Assembly (NCBI GenBank): GCA_021778115.1
Contig: JAJYCS010000021.1
Span: 1-33,793, forward strand
Reading direction: 5' to 3'
Length of the DNA stretch: 33,793 nucleotides
Origin: Deltaproteobacteria bacterium
GTDB lineage: Bacteria; Desulfobacterota; Desulfuromonadia; Geobacterales; Pseudopelobacteraceae
Position numbers and translations under genes: made by a program. The first letter of the stretch is position 1, and each line of letters starts with the position of its first letter. The notes below the pieces were generated by a model. It had not been told where the DNA came from. It searched no databases and saw only the letters and a list, made by a program, of their open reading frames with translations. Below are positions 1 to 6,770 of this stretch, in pieces.

Positions 1-42
1 CTATTAATGTACACGTAAAAACTCACTTGCCAGGTGAAGTGC

Positions 43-1386
43 ATGAAGCGTTTTGTCATTGAGCAGTCCGTTGATGAGTTCTACACCACCCATGCCGGGC
101 TCGCCTTCATCGGACCCGCCTTGAACCGTTTCACCACCCTTGCTTCTGCCTTGAGTGCCTTTGATGCTCCTGCTGACACCTATAGTGGCAAGGATGTCAT
201 CTTCAGCTTCTGTGCCCTGCTTGCAGAAGGCAAAAACGACTTTGTTGCCATCGAACAACATCGTAAGGACACCTGCTTCAGGGAGTCATTGGGCATCAAG
301 GCCGTGCCGTCTGAATCAACCCTGCGCCAGCGGATGGATGACCTGGCCTCTCAGTATCGTGCTCCTGTGTCCTGGGCCTCGGTCGAATTCCTGGAAAAGG
401 TCAAGGCGCCCGTTGGTCATCTTGCAACCGGCCATGTGCCGCTGGATGTTGATGGTTTTATCATGGACAACTCCGGCAGCAACAAAGAACAGGTCAGTTG
501 CACCTACCAGAAGGTGGACGGCTATCTGGCACTACCTGCCTACCTTGGTACCGAGGGTTGGATGATCAACCTGCACCTGCTACCCGGTTCACAACATCCC
601 CAGAAGGAGTTTTCCTTCTTCATCCGGGAAACACTGGGGCGTGTACGTCAGTTCTGCAAGAAAAAGCTCCTGTTGCGTATGGATTCTGCCCATGACGCCA
701 TTGACAACCAGCATGAGCTGTCACGGCATGACAAGCTTGACTGGATCATCAAATGGAATCCGAGAAAGCAGGACCTTGCCGCCTGGGCTGATCGTGTCTT
801 CACTGCAGGCGAAGTCACCATACCCCGTCCCGGCAAACGGATCGGTACCATGAGCATCAAAGAGAAGCAGAGCTTCACCGATTCAGACGGCATTGAACGA
901 AAGGTTACGCTCCGTCGTGTCATCCGGGTTACTGAGCGCAAAACCGATAGAAAAGGCCAACAGCTCATGTTTCCCGATATTGAGCTTGAAGGCTGGTGGA
1001 CCAGCCTTAAGGTTTCAGACCAGGAGGTGATTGACCTGTACAAGGGACATGCCACCTGTGAACAGTACCACGCCGAGATAAAGACCGACATGGACCTTGA
1101 GCGGCTACCGTCAGGCAAGTTTGCCACCAATCAGTTGGTGATGGCCTGCGGCGCCTTGGTCTACAATATCCTGCGCTTCATGGGTCAGAGCGCTTTGGTA
1201 AACGCAAGCGGTATCATCAGGCACAATGCCAAACGCAGACGGATCAAGACGGTCATGCAGGAATTGATCTACTGTGCCGGAAGGTTAATCAGCAGCGGCC
1301 GACGCCTGAAGCTTCGGTTCAGTTGTCATATGCAGGCCCATGCGCACGTGTTTGCCGTTTTGTACCAACGACTTGCCTACGGGTAG
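43..1386 (+). CDS. IS1380-family DDE transposase
   Basis: This is a cut-and-paste transposase of about 447 residues, the normal length for IS1380. Using numbering from an upstream in-frame GTG at 34, the likely catalytic acidic residues are D138/D140 in PLDVDGF, D217 in LLLRMDSAHD and E343 in GHATCEQYHAEIK, which gives the DDE order and spacing of the DDE_Tnp_1 group. The ATG at 43 is preferred because AGGTGA lies 5 nt upstream; the GTG at 34 has no such site. The frame is uninterrupted, so the enzyme is probably functional. A TTGCCTA-CGGG-TAGGCAA hairpin overlaps the stop codon. Family assignment is from motif recognition. Confidence 0.85.
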   Translation: MKRFVIEQSVDEFYTTHAGLAFIGPALNRFTTLASALSAFDAPADTYSGKDVIFSFCALLAEGKNDFVAIEQHRKDTCFRESLGIKAVPSESTLRQRMDDLASQYRAPVSWASVEFLEKVKAPVGHLATGHVPLDVDGFIMDNSGSNKEQVSCTYQKVDGYLALPAYLGTEGWMINLHLLPGSQHPQKEFSFFIRETLGRVRQFCKKKLLLRMDSAHDAIDNQHELSRHDKLDWIIKWNPRKQDLAAWADRVFTAGEVTIPRPGKRIGTMSIKEKQSFTDSDGIERKVTLRRVIRVTERKTDRKGQQLMFPDIELEGWWTSLKVSDQEVIDLYKGHATCEQYHAEIKTDMDLERLPSGKFATNQLVMACGALVYNILRFMGQSALVNASGIIRHNAKRRRIKTVMQELIYCAGRLISSGRRLKLRFSCHMQAHAHVFAVLYQRLAYG

Positions 1387-1390
1387 GCAA
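1373..1390. repeat. Small perfect hairpin at the transposase stop codon
   Basis: TTGCCTA and TAGGCAA form a 7-bp perfect stem around a CGGG loop, and the stop codon TAG sits inside it. No T-tract follows, so it is not a clear intrinsic terminator. It could protect the mRNA end or limit read-through. Confidence 0.5.
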
Positions 1391-1624
1391 AACACTGACT
1401 ACAAACAGCACCGAGCGTGGTCAGACAAGCAGGCCGGGATGACGCACGCCCCAAGGCGACAAAAAGGGGCAGAAAACGGTTCAGTTGTCAAAGAAACAGG
1501 CTTACAGGCCAATTTAAGAGACCACTTTTCACCAAAACAGGACAACAGGAACGAAATTCGAGGTGTTTCACCCCGGCAGCCAACCTGTCAGCAAAAAGAC
1601 GCTACGGATTCAGGATTTTTAGCA

Positions 1625-1748
1625 ACCTAACGTTTACGAGATAACCGACTTGGGCAATCGAAGCGGATTGACTTTTTGCCCTTCCGGCGAGAACCATTTG
1701 CCACCTGCCTGCACCCTGCCCAAGTTCGCGTTAATTGAGCCGTTAGGG
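1625..1748 (-). other. attC recombination site of cassette 2 (about 124 bp)
   Basis: Read on the minus strand, the outer boxes CCTAACG and CGTTAGG are exact complements. The inner boxes ACTTGGGC (1648-1655 on +) and GCCCAAGT (about 1720-1727) form a perfect 8-bp pair. Between them is a long imperfect palindrome, as integron integrases require for folded single-strand attC. The outer box next to the gene overlaps the antitoxin stop codon TAA. The site shares CTAACGGCTCAAT and GGTTATC with the attC at 2453-2584, as expected in a chromosomal array. Confidence 0.85.
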
Positions 1749-1985
1749 GTACAGGCGGTCGAATGGTTCTGGTTCTACATTTGGAACCGTAGACATGGCC
1801 TTAAGAAACTTTTCCTTTGAGCCTTTTTGAGCACGCTCTTCAAGATAACGCTCTGTTGTTAATGCAGATATTTTTTCTGCCACAGCAGAAGCTATGAACT
1901 GGTTTAGTGATATATGGTCTTGCGTGGCAACAGTCTTTGCCATCTGATGCAGTGAGTCTGGAAGCCTTACATTTATCGCTGTCAT
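1743..1985 (-). CDS. Ribbon-helix-helix antitoxin of a PIN toxin-antitoxin cassette
   Basis: An 80-residue protein. The N-terminus (TAINVRLPDSLHQMAKTVA) matches a CopG/HicB-type ribbon-helix-helix: a short DNA-binding strand followed by helices with LNQFIASAVAEK. The C-terminal tail should bind and block the partner toxin. Its ATG overlaps the PIN gene stop by ATGA, so translation is coupled. It is the second gene of the cassette, the reverse of the common antitoxin-first order. The TAA stop lies inside the attC outer box. The family is inferred from pattern; the exact antitoxin class is uncertain. Confidence 0.75.
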   Translation of the reverse strand: MTAINVRLPDSLHQMAKTVATQDHISLNQFIASAVAEKISALTTERYLEERAQKGSKEKFLKAMSTVPNVEPEPFDRLYP

Positions 1986-2389
1986 GGCAGTTCTCCTATG
2001 TGCTGTAAAAATTCCTTTGGTGTCATAACGATTACGCCGAAGCGAACAGCTTTCCTGAAGTCATTAATATTCCAAGTAACTATGATCGCATTGCATTTAA
2101 CAGCCAGTTCAAGAATGAAGTCATCGTCCGGGTCTTTCAACACTGGGCGCCACAAGAAGAAAATTTTGTGCCGGTTTGCAATGGTGCAAAGGTAGTCAAC
2201 AACGTCTGTAGCGTTAATGTGCGGTATTTCTCGTCGCAAAACCTCTTCGTATTCAGCGACCAAAGGCGTGGAGACGTTCAGTTGAAACGTGCCGACGTCA
2301 ATAAGAGACAACAGGCGGTATGAAGCTCCGCGTGAAGACTTAAAAGCTGCGATAAGAACATTGGTGTCGAGGATTATCTGAGTGCCCAT
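1982..2389 (-). CDS. PIN-domain ribonuclease toxin (COG1569-like)
   Basis: A 135-residue single PIN domain. The first acidic residue is in IILDTNVLIAAF, the middle acidic cluster is VLKDPDDDFILELA, and the end has VTWNINDF, so the metal-binding carboxylates of the family are present. PIN toxins cleave RNA and are held inactive by the partner antitoxin. It is the first gene in integron cassette 2 and reads away from attI. It has no Shine-Dalgarno sequence; the ATG lies 6 nt after a TATAAT box, so the mRNA should be leaderless. The length is normal and no key residue is missing. Confidence 0.8.
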   Translation of the reverse strand: MGTQIILDTNVLIAAFKSSRGASYRLLSLIDVGTFQLNVSTPLVAEYEEVLRREIPHINATDVVDYLCTIANRHKIFFLWRPVLKDPDDDFILELAVKCNAIIVTWNINDFRKAVRFGVIVMTPKEFLQHIGELP

Positions 2390-2395
2390 AATGGT

Positions 2396-2423
2396 ATTAT
2401 ATATGGTGCAATATTGCTGTCAA
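2396..2423 (-). promoter_or_regulatory. Consensus sigma-70 promoter of the PIN toxin-antitoxin cassette
   Basis: On the minus strand TTGACA (2418-2423) and TATAAT (2396-2401) are separated by 16 bp; both hexamers match the consensus exactly. The toxin ATG begins 6 nt after the -10 box, so transcription should start at or next to the A of the ATG. This is a cassette-internal promoter, typical of toxin-antitoxin cassettes that do not depend on the integron Pc. Confidence 0.8.
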
Positions 2424-2452
2424 TGGGAAGATTGAATGACGTGAGTTACTAA

Positions 2453-2584
2453 CCCTAACGCGCATGGGATAACCGGCTGGCGATGCCGGAGTGGTGCTGC
2501 CTGACTGACCGACCAACTGACGACCTGAACACTGCTGAAATTGCGCGCACAGTAAGCCAGTCCGAGTTGATTGAGCCGTTAGGG
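2453..2584 (-). other. attC recombination site of cassette 1 (about 132 bp)
   Basis: The outer boxes CCCTAACG and CGTTAGGG are perfect complements at the two ends. The inner boxes GGCTGGC (+ strand, about 2483-2489) and GCCAGTCC (about 2556-2563) pair through CTGGC/GCCAG with an offset of the kind that produces extrahelical bases in folded attC. The brnA stop codon TAA (2579-2581) lies within the outer box. No gene is present here. Confidence 0.85.
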
Positions 2585-2854
2585 ATTGGTTGATGGCGAG
2601 TGGTTTTTGAGCCAGTCACGTAGGGCGTTATTCATGCGGGTTTGCCAGCCTTTGCCGGTGGCCTTGAAGGCCTCCAGAATGTCGACGTCAAACCGGAGCG
2701 TGGTTGATGCTTTTGTGCTACCTGCTGGCCGACCACGCCTGACAAGTTTGGTGCCTTTATGCAGGTCTGCCTTTTCAAACCAGGCATCCGTCAACTCAGG
2801 TGCGTCGTCCGGGTCAACCCAGGTGTTTTTTGTAGCGGCTGATTTCGCGCTCAT
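2579..2854 (-). CDS. brnA: BrnA antitoxin
   Basis: A 91-residue DNA-binding antitoxin. The hallmark BrnA segment is seen near residues 50-85: STTLRFDVDILEAFKATG followed by GWQTRMNNALRDWL, a ribbon-helix-helix that binds DNA and neutralises BrnT. The preceding WVDPDDAPELTDAWFEKAD segment is also typical of the family. The start at 2854 overlaps the brnT coding region by about 41 nt, the usual arrangement for this pair. It is the last gene of cassette 1 and its TAA stop is inside attC. Confidence 0.88.
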   Translation of the reverse strand: MSAKSAATKNTWVDPDDAPELTDAWFEKADLHKGTKLVRRGRPAGSTKASTTLRFDVDILEAFKATGKGWQTRMNNALRDWLKNHSPSTNP

Positions 2855-3086
2855 TTGCGTACCTCATGGAAATAATTCTGCGTGCATCTCCTCTGGTTGT
2901 CCAAACCACCACGACAACACGCTTTAGCAACAAGCCGACAGTGAAAAAACGTGGCTCACCATAGTCTATTCTGTCGTCTGGTGCAGTAAAGTGCACACCT
3001 TTGAAAACTATGGGCGCATCGCAGAAGTCGATGCCGCGTTCTTCAAGTGTCTTCTGGCGTTTGGCAGAGTCAAATTCGATGAGCAT
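2814..3086 (-). CDS. brnT: BrnT toxin (RelE-like ribonuclease)
   Basis: A 90-residue toxin of the BrnT/DUF497 family. It begins LIEFDSAKRQKTLEERGIDF, then has the DRIDYGEPRF segment, the VVVVVWTTRGDARRIISMR strand with catalytic-type arginines, and the terminal ANEREISRY motif. BrnT cleaves RNA and halts translation until BrnA binds it. The ATG at 3086 is the only start that keeps the conserved N-terminus. There is no ribosome binding site because the -10 box ends 6 nt upstream. It is the first gene of the cassette next to attI, where the most recently acquired cassette normally sits. Confidence 0.88.
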   Translation of the reverse strand: MLIEFDSAKRQKTLEERGIDFCDAPIVFKGVHFTAPDDRIDYGEPRFFTVGLLLKRVVVVVWTTRGDARRIISMRYANEREISRYKKHLG

Positions 3087-3092
3087 AGATTA

Positions 3093-3121
3093 AATGTACC
3101 AACAAAAAATGCGAGAGTCAA
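3093..3121 (-). promoter_or_regulatory. Sigma-70 promoter of brnT-brnA
   Basis: On the minus strand TTGACT (3116-3121) and TACATT (3093-3098) are 17 bp apart, each a 5/6 match or close to consensus. The brnT ATG follows after 6 nt, the same geometry as in the neighbouring PIN cassette, so the transcript should be leaderless or nearly so. Confidence 0.7.
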
Positions 3122-3141
3122 TAATTGTTACTACATTAAAT

Positions 3142-3176
3142 CCCTAACCGTTTATTAGACGCCCTAAATTTTAGGG
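3142..3176 (-). other. attI recombination site of the integron
   Basis: The core site reads CGGTTAGGG on the minus strand (CCCTAAC at 3142-3148 on +), the same GTTAGGG core as both attC sites. It lies between intI and the first cassette. Next to it is a perfect palindrome CCCTAAA-T-TTTAGGG (3162-3176), which contains a core-like CCCTAA arm and may be the second integrase contact. Location and core are clear; the outer limit towards intI is not. Confidence 0.75.
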
Positions 3177-3177
3177 G

Positions 3178-3281
3178 AAAACGTCATTTTGTCGTTTTTC
3201 CCGATTTGATATTTTTTAACATGCTGTTATTGTTTATTTAACTAAAATCAAAAACGTCCTAAAATCCTGGTTAAAAACGAC
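3178..3281. repeat. Four AAAACGWC boxes between attI and intI
   Basis: AAAACGTC occurs at 3178-3185 and 3251-3258, AAAAACGAC at 3273-3281, and its complement GTCGTTTTT at 3191-3199. Four copies lie within 104 bp of AT-rich DNA. They could be accessory integrase-binding repeats of attI or operators for a regulator of intI or the cassette promoter. The function is inferred only from position. Confidence 0.5.
3206..3233 (+). promoter_or_regulatory. Candidate intI promoter
   Basis: TTGATA (3206-3211) and TATTGT (3228-3233) are 16 bp apart, pointing towards intI with a leader of about 105 nt. The -10 box is only a 4/6 match. The AAAACGWC boxes flank it on both sides, so regulation there is plausible. 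I see no LexA box that I can name with confidence. Confidence 0.35.
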
Positions 3282-3345
3282 ATTGGCAATCCCGTCGCTG
3301 GATGCTGGGAGAGTAGCATAATTTCCGTAAAATGAGGTGTGTTTT

Positions 3346-4319
3346 GTGGGTGATCAATCAGGCAAGCCAAAGTTGCTCGACCAGCTGAGAGACCGCATCC
3401 GCCTGAAACACTACAGCAGGCGCACCGAAGATGCCTATCTGGATTGGACCAAGCGGTTCATACTGTACCATAACAAGCGGCACCCGCAAGAGATGGCAAG
3501 CCGGAGATAGAGTCGTTTTTGACGTATCTGGCGGTTGAGCGCAAGGTGGCGGCAGCTACTCAGAATCAGGCGCGATCGGCGTTGTTGTTCCTCTACAAAG
3601 AGCTGCTCGCAATTGATCTGCCGTGGCTCAACGATGTGGAGCCGGCCAAGAAGCCGAAGAAGATGCCGGTGGTGTTGACCGAGCAGGAGGTGCAGCGCCT
3701 GCTGGCCAAGCTGCCTGAAAGCTGGTCGCTGCTGGGACGACTGCTATACGGCACCGGCATGCGGCTGTTGGAGGCGCTACGCTTGCGGGTGCAGGATATT
3801 GATTTTGAACGCTGCGAGGTGATGATCCGCGATGGCAAGGGTGGCAAGGACCGGGTGACGATGCTGCCACACACGCTGGTGCAGCCGCTTCAGCAGCAGT
3901 TGACGTTTGTGCGCCGGTTGCATGCGCGTGATCTTGCCGACGGCTATGGTGAGGTCTGGCTCAGCGAGAGCCTGACCCGCAAGTATCCCAAGGCCGGCCG
4001 CGAGTGGCGCTGGCAGTATGTCTTCCCTTCGATGCGGTTGTCGGTTGATCCCGCTTCTGGCATGACCCGGCGGCATCATCTGGATGAGAAGGGGCTGCAA
4101 CGGGCCATCCGCCAGGCTGCCGATGATGCTGGTCTGACCAAACGGGTCACCCCCCATACCCTGCGGCACTCCTTTGCTACCCATCTATTGCAGGCGGGGT
4201 ATGATATCCGTACGGTGCAGGAACTGCTGGGCCACAAGGATGTGCAGACCACCATGATCTATACGCATGTGTTGAACAAAGGCGGCAGGGGCGTGACGTC
4301 GCCCTTGGATAGAATATGA
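3346..4319 (+). pseudogene. intI: Integron integrase intI, frameshifted near codon 50
   Basis: A tyrosine recombinase that inserts and excises gene cassettes at attI and attC. The GTG at 3346 (GAGGTG upstream) gives the N-terminal SAM-like domain (KPKLLDQLRDRIRLKHYS, then [18 protein letters not shown]). The frame then runs into TAG; the protein continues one frame away from 3498 ([19 protein letters not shown]). One missing G in a presumed ATGGGCAAG at 3493-3500 explains it. The rest is intact: arginine in [16 protein letters not shown], the IntI-specific insert [37 protein letters not shown] and the nucleophile tyrosine in MIYTHVLNK. An internal start would lack the N-terminal DNA-binding domain. 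A sequencing error is the alternative. Confidence 0.88.
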
Positions 4320-6733
4320 CTATGACGAGCGGTCTTCCGATTGATGATAGCCTGCCGCAGCTGCTGGCCACGCTGGGCGAGCATCCCAATACCGTGCTTT
4401 CGGCCCCGCCCGGCGCTGGCAAGACCACCCGCGTGCCGTTGGCGCTGCTGGCAGTGATCCCCCCTGAGGCGGGCAGGATCGTCATGCTTGAGCCACGACG
4501 CATCGCCGCGGCCGCAGCGGCCCGCTACATGGCTGTATCCCTGGGGGAATCGGTAGGGCAGACCGTGGGCTATGCCATTCGTTTTGAGCGCAAGGTGACC
4601 AGTCGCACCCGCATCGAGGTGGTGACGGAGGGTATCCTGACCCGGCGGCTGCAGGACGATCCTGATCTCACGGGCGTTGCCTGCGTGATCTTTGACGAGT
4701 TTCATGAGCGCAGTATCCATGCCGATCTGGGGCTTGCGCTGTGCCTTGAGTCGCAGGCAGCGTTGCGCCCTGATCTGAAGCTCTTGGTGATGTCGGCCAC
4801 GCTGGATTGTGCCCCGCTTGCCCGCCTGTTGGGGGATGCGCCGGTAGTCGTTTCCCAGGGGCGTTCTTTTCCGGTGGAACTCCGTTACCAAACAGCCACT
4901 GATCGCCTGCCGCTGCCCCGGCGGATGGCGGCGGCAATCAGACAGGCGTTGGGTGAGGAGGAGGGCGATCTGCTGGCCTTTCTGCCCGGCAGTGGCGAGA
5001 TTCGTGCGGTGCAGCGCGAGTTGGCGGGGATGCCGGCGATTGCCGTCTGCCCGTTGTATGGCGATCTGCCCTTTGAACAGCAGCAGCAGGCCATGCAACC
5101 CGGCCCGCAACGCAGGGTGGTGCTGGCCACCAACATTGCCGAGACCAGTCTGACCATTGACGGGGTGCGGATTGTGCTGGACAGCGGGCTGACCCGGCGT
5201 ATGCAACTCGATCCAGCCACCGGCCTGGAACGGCTGGTCACGGTGCGGGCCTCCCGCGCCTCGGCCGTGCAGCGTAGTGGCCGGGCAGGCCGCACCGCTG
5301 CTGGTGTCTGTTATCGCCTGTACAGCGAACATTCCTTCCAGGCCATGACCCCCTTCAGCCCCGCCGAGATCATGACCGCCGACCTGGCGCCGTTGGTGCT
5401 GGAGCTGGCAGTCTGGGGTGTTGGCGCCTCGGCGCCGCTGGCCTGGCTTGATCCGCCGCCCGCGGCCCATCTGGCTGCGGCTGGCGAGCTGTTGCGGCTG
5501 TTGGGTGCCGTGGGAGCGGAAGGGGCGATCACCCCGCTGGGGCGGAAAATGGTGCGCCTGCCGGTGCATCCCCGTCTGGCCCGTCTGCTGCTGGAGGCCG
5601 GGCAACGCGGCCTGCTGCCCGCTGCCTGCCGGTTGGCGGCACAGCTCTCAAATCGCCCCACTGCGCTGTCGGCAATAAAGCGGACTGAGCAACAACTGCT
5701 GCAGTTGATGGGAGTGCGCGGGGAAAACGCTGCTGGCGTTGGTGATGATGCCCTGCTGGCCCCCCTGTACCTTGCGGCCTGGCCTGACCGGATTGCCCAG
5801 CGCCGTCCTGGCGATGGGGGCCGCTATCTGCTGGCCTCAGGGCGTGGGGCGGTGCTGGCCAGATCCTACGACAGCCGAAGTGGGCTGGCGGTTGCCCTGC
5901 AGGTGGATGGCGGACTCGGTGCCGACGGGGTGATACACCAACTGGCAGCGGTTACGGAGGCCCAGATCCGCCAGACGGTGCCGCAGCTGGTGGTGCGCCA
6001 GCGTCAGGTCGGCTGGGATGATGCTGGCGGGCGGGTTGCGGTGACCGAGCAGGAGCGGATCGGTGCGGTGGTGCTTGTCTCCCGGCAGGTGGCAGCCACG
6101 GACGAGGAGGCGTTGCCGCTGTTGCTGGATCAGGTTGCGCGGCGCGGCGTCGCCGGCCTGAACTGGTCCGCTGCGGCCAGGCAGATGCAGGGCAGGGTAG
6201 GGCTGGCGGCCCGGCTTGTGCCGGAAGAAGGCTGGCCAGAACTGTCCGATGACCGGCTGGCTGAACGATTGGCCGACTGGTTGGGGCCGCAGCTGTCTGG
6301 GGTCCGTTCCTGGCAGGAACTGCAGAAGGTTGATCTGCAGCAGGCCTTGCAACAGCAGCTTGGCTGGCGGCTGGCGCAGGAGCTTGACCGGGTTGCGCCG
6401 TCCCAGCTGCTGATACCCAGTGGCCGTCGGGTCAATCTGGATTATACTGCTGGAGAAGGACCGGTACTTGCCGTGAAACTGCAAGAGCTGTTCGGGCTGG
6501 CCACATCCCCCACGGTCTGCCGCGGCAGGCTGGCCGTGCTGGTGCATCTGCTCTCGCCGGCCGGCCGACCGGTGGCGGTGACCCGCGATCTGAAGGGGTT
6601 TTGGGAACGAGGCTACCCGGAGGTGCGCAAGGAGTTGCGCGGCCGTTACCCCAAACACCCCTGGCCGGACGACCCCTGGAACGCCCCGGCCACAGGGCTT
6701 ACCAGACGGCGGCTCGAGGCGTCGGCCAGGTGA
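4316..6733 (+). CDS. hrpB: ATP-dependent RNA helicase HrpB
   Basis: An 805-residue DEAH/RHA-type helicase of normal HrpB length. Motif I is [16 protein letters not shown], motif II is the DEFH variant in [10 protein letters not shown], motif III is VMSATLD, motif VI is [19 protein letters not shown], and the C-terminal HrpB-specific domain ends with [37 protein letters not shown]. The ATG overlaps the intI stop codon (ATGA), so the two are joined translationally. A second ATG at 4322 is equally usable. The cellular role of HrpB is not well defined. A terminator hairpin overlaps its stop. Confidence 0.93.
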   Translation: MTMTSGLPIDDSLPQLLATLGEHPNTVLSAPPGAGKTTRVPLALLAVIPPEAGRIVMLEPRRIAAAAAARYMAVSLGESVGQTVGYAIRFERKVTSRTRIEVVTEGILTRRLQDDPDLTGVACVIFDEFHERSIHADLGLALCLESQAALRPDLKLLVMSATLDCAPLARLLGDAPVVVSQGRSFPVELRYQTATDRLPLPRRMAAAIRQALGEEEGDLLAFLPGSGEIRAVQRELAGMPAIAVCPLYGDLPFEQQQQAMQPGPQRRVVLATNIAETSLTIDGVRIVLDSGLTRRMQLDPATGLERLVTVRASRASAVQRSGRAGRTAAGVCYRLYSEHSFQAMTPFSPAEIMTADLAPLVLELAVWGVGASAPLAWLDPPPAAHLAAAGELLRLLGAVGAEGAITPLGRKMVRLPVHPRLARLLLEAGQRGLLPAACRLAAQLSNRPTALSAIKRTEQQLLQLMGVRGENAAGVGDDALLAPLYLAAWPDRIAQRRPGDGGRYLLASGRGAVLARSYDSRSGLAVALQVDGGLGADGVIHQLAAVTEAQIRQTVPQLVVRQRQVGWDDAGGRVAVTEQERIGAVVLVSRQVAATDEEALPLLLDQVARRGVAGLNWSAAARQMQGRVGLAARLVPEEGWPELSDDRLAERLADWLGPQLSGVRSWQELQKVDLQQALQQQLGWRLAQELDRVAPSQLLIPSGRRVNLDYTAGEGPVLAVKLQELFGLATSPTVCRGRLAVLVHLLSPAGRPVAVTRDLKGFWERGYPEVRKELRGRYPKHPWPDDPWNAPATGLTRRRLEASAR

Positions 6734-6760
6734 GCCGGGTGATCAGCGCGGCTCTTTTTT
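6732..6760 (+). terminator. Intrinsic terminator of hrpB
   Basis: GAGCCG (6732-6737) pairs with CGGCTC (6749-6754) around an 11-nt loop, followed directly by six T residues. The hairpin begins within the hrpB stop codon. It separates hrpB from the convergent kinase gene. Confidence 0.7.
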
Positions 6761-6770
6761 CCCGGCACGG

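Larger units (their letters stand above)
1..1620 (+). mobile_element. IS1380-family insertion sequence, left end outside or at the window edge
   Basis: An intact transposase gene is followed by about 230 bp of non-coding DNA. The right end is placed at about 1605-1620, at a GGATTCAGGATTTTTAG segment that resembles the ends I recall for IS1380-family elements. The left terminal repeat is not visible because the window starts only about 40 bp before the start codon, so neither the inverted repeat nor the target duplication can be confirmed. The element abuts the attC of an integron cassette on its right. Confidence 0.65.

Noticed and set aside
1340-1630. A 96-residue frame overlapping the end of the transposase and the IS tail
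   Set aside because: No ribosome site, no domain, and it runs into the attC; most likely the non-coding end of the IS.
1998-2195. Short plus-strand frame opposite the PIN toxin
   Set aside because: Antisense to a conserved PIN domain that has its own consensus promoter.
1625-2584. The long imperfect palindromes read as terminators
   Set aside because: They lack T-tracts, and the paired outer and inner boxes identify them as attC sites.
3519-4319. A shorter integrase translated from an internal TTG
   Set aside because: It would lack the N-terminal DNA-binding domain, and the upstream frame clearly encodes that domain; a frameshifted gene is the simpler reading.
4259-5605. A 448-residue open frame on the minus strand opposite hrpB
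   Set aside because: It lies entirely antisense to a well-conserved helicase, has a Gln/Arg/His-rich composition typical of the opposite strand of GC-rich genes, and shows no domain.
5837-6658. A 273-residue open frame opposite the 3' half of hrpB
   Set aside because: Same reasoning: antisense to conserved coding DNA with low-complexity composition.
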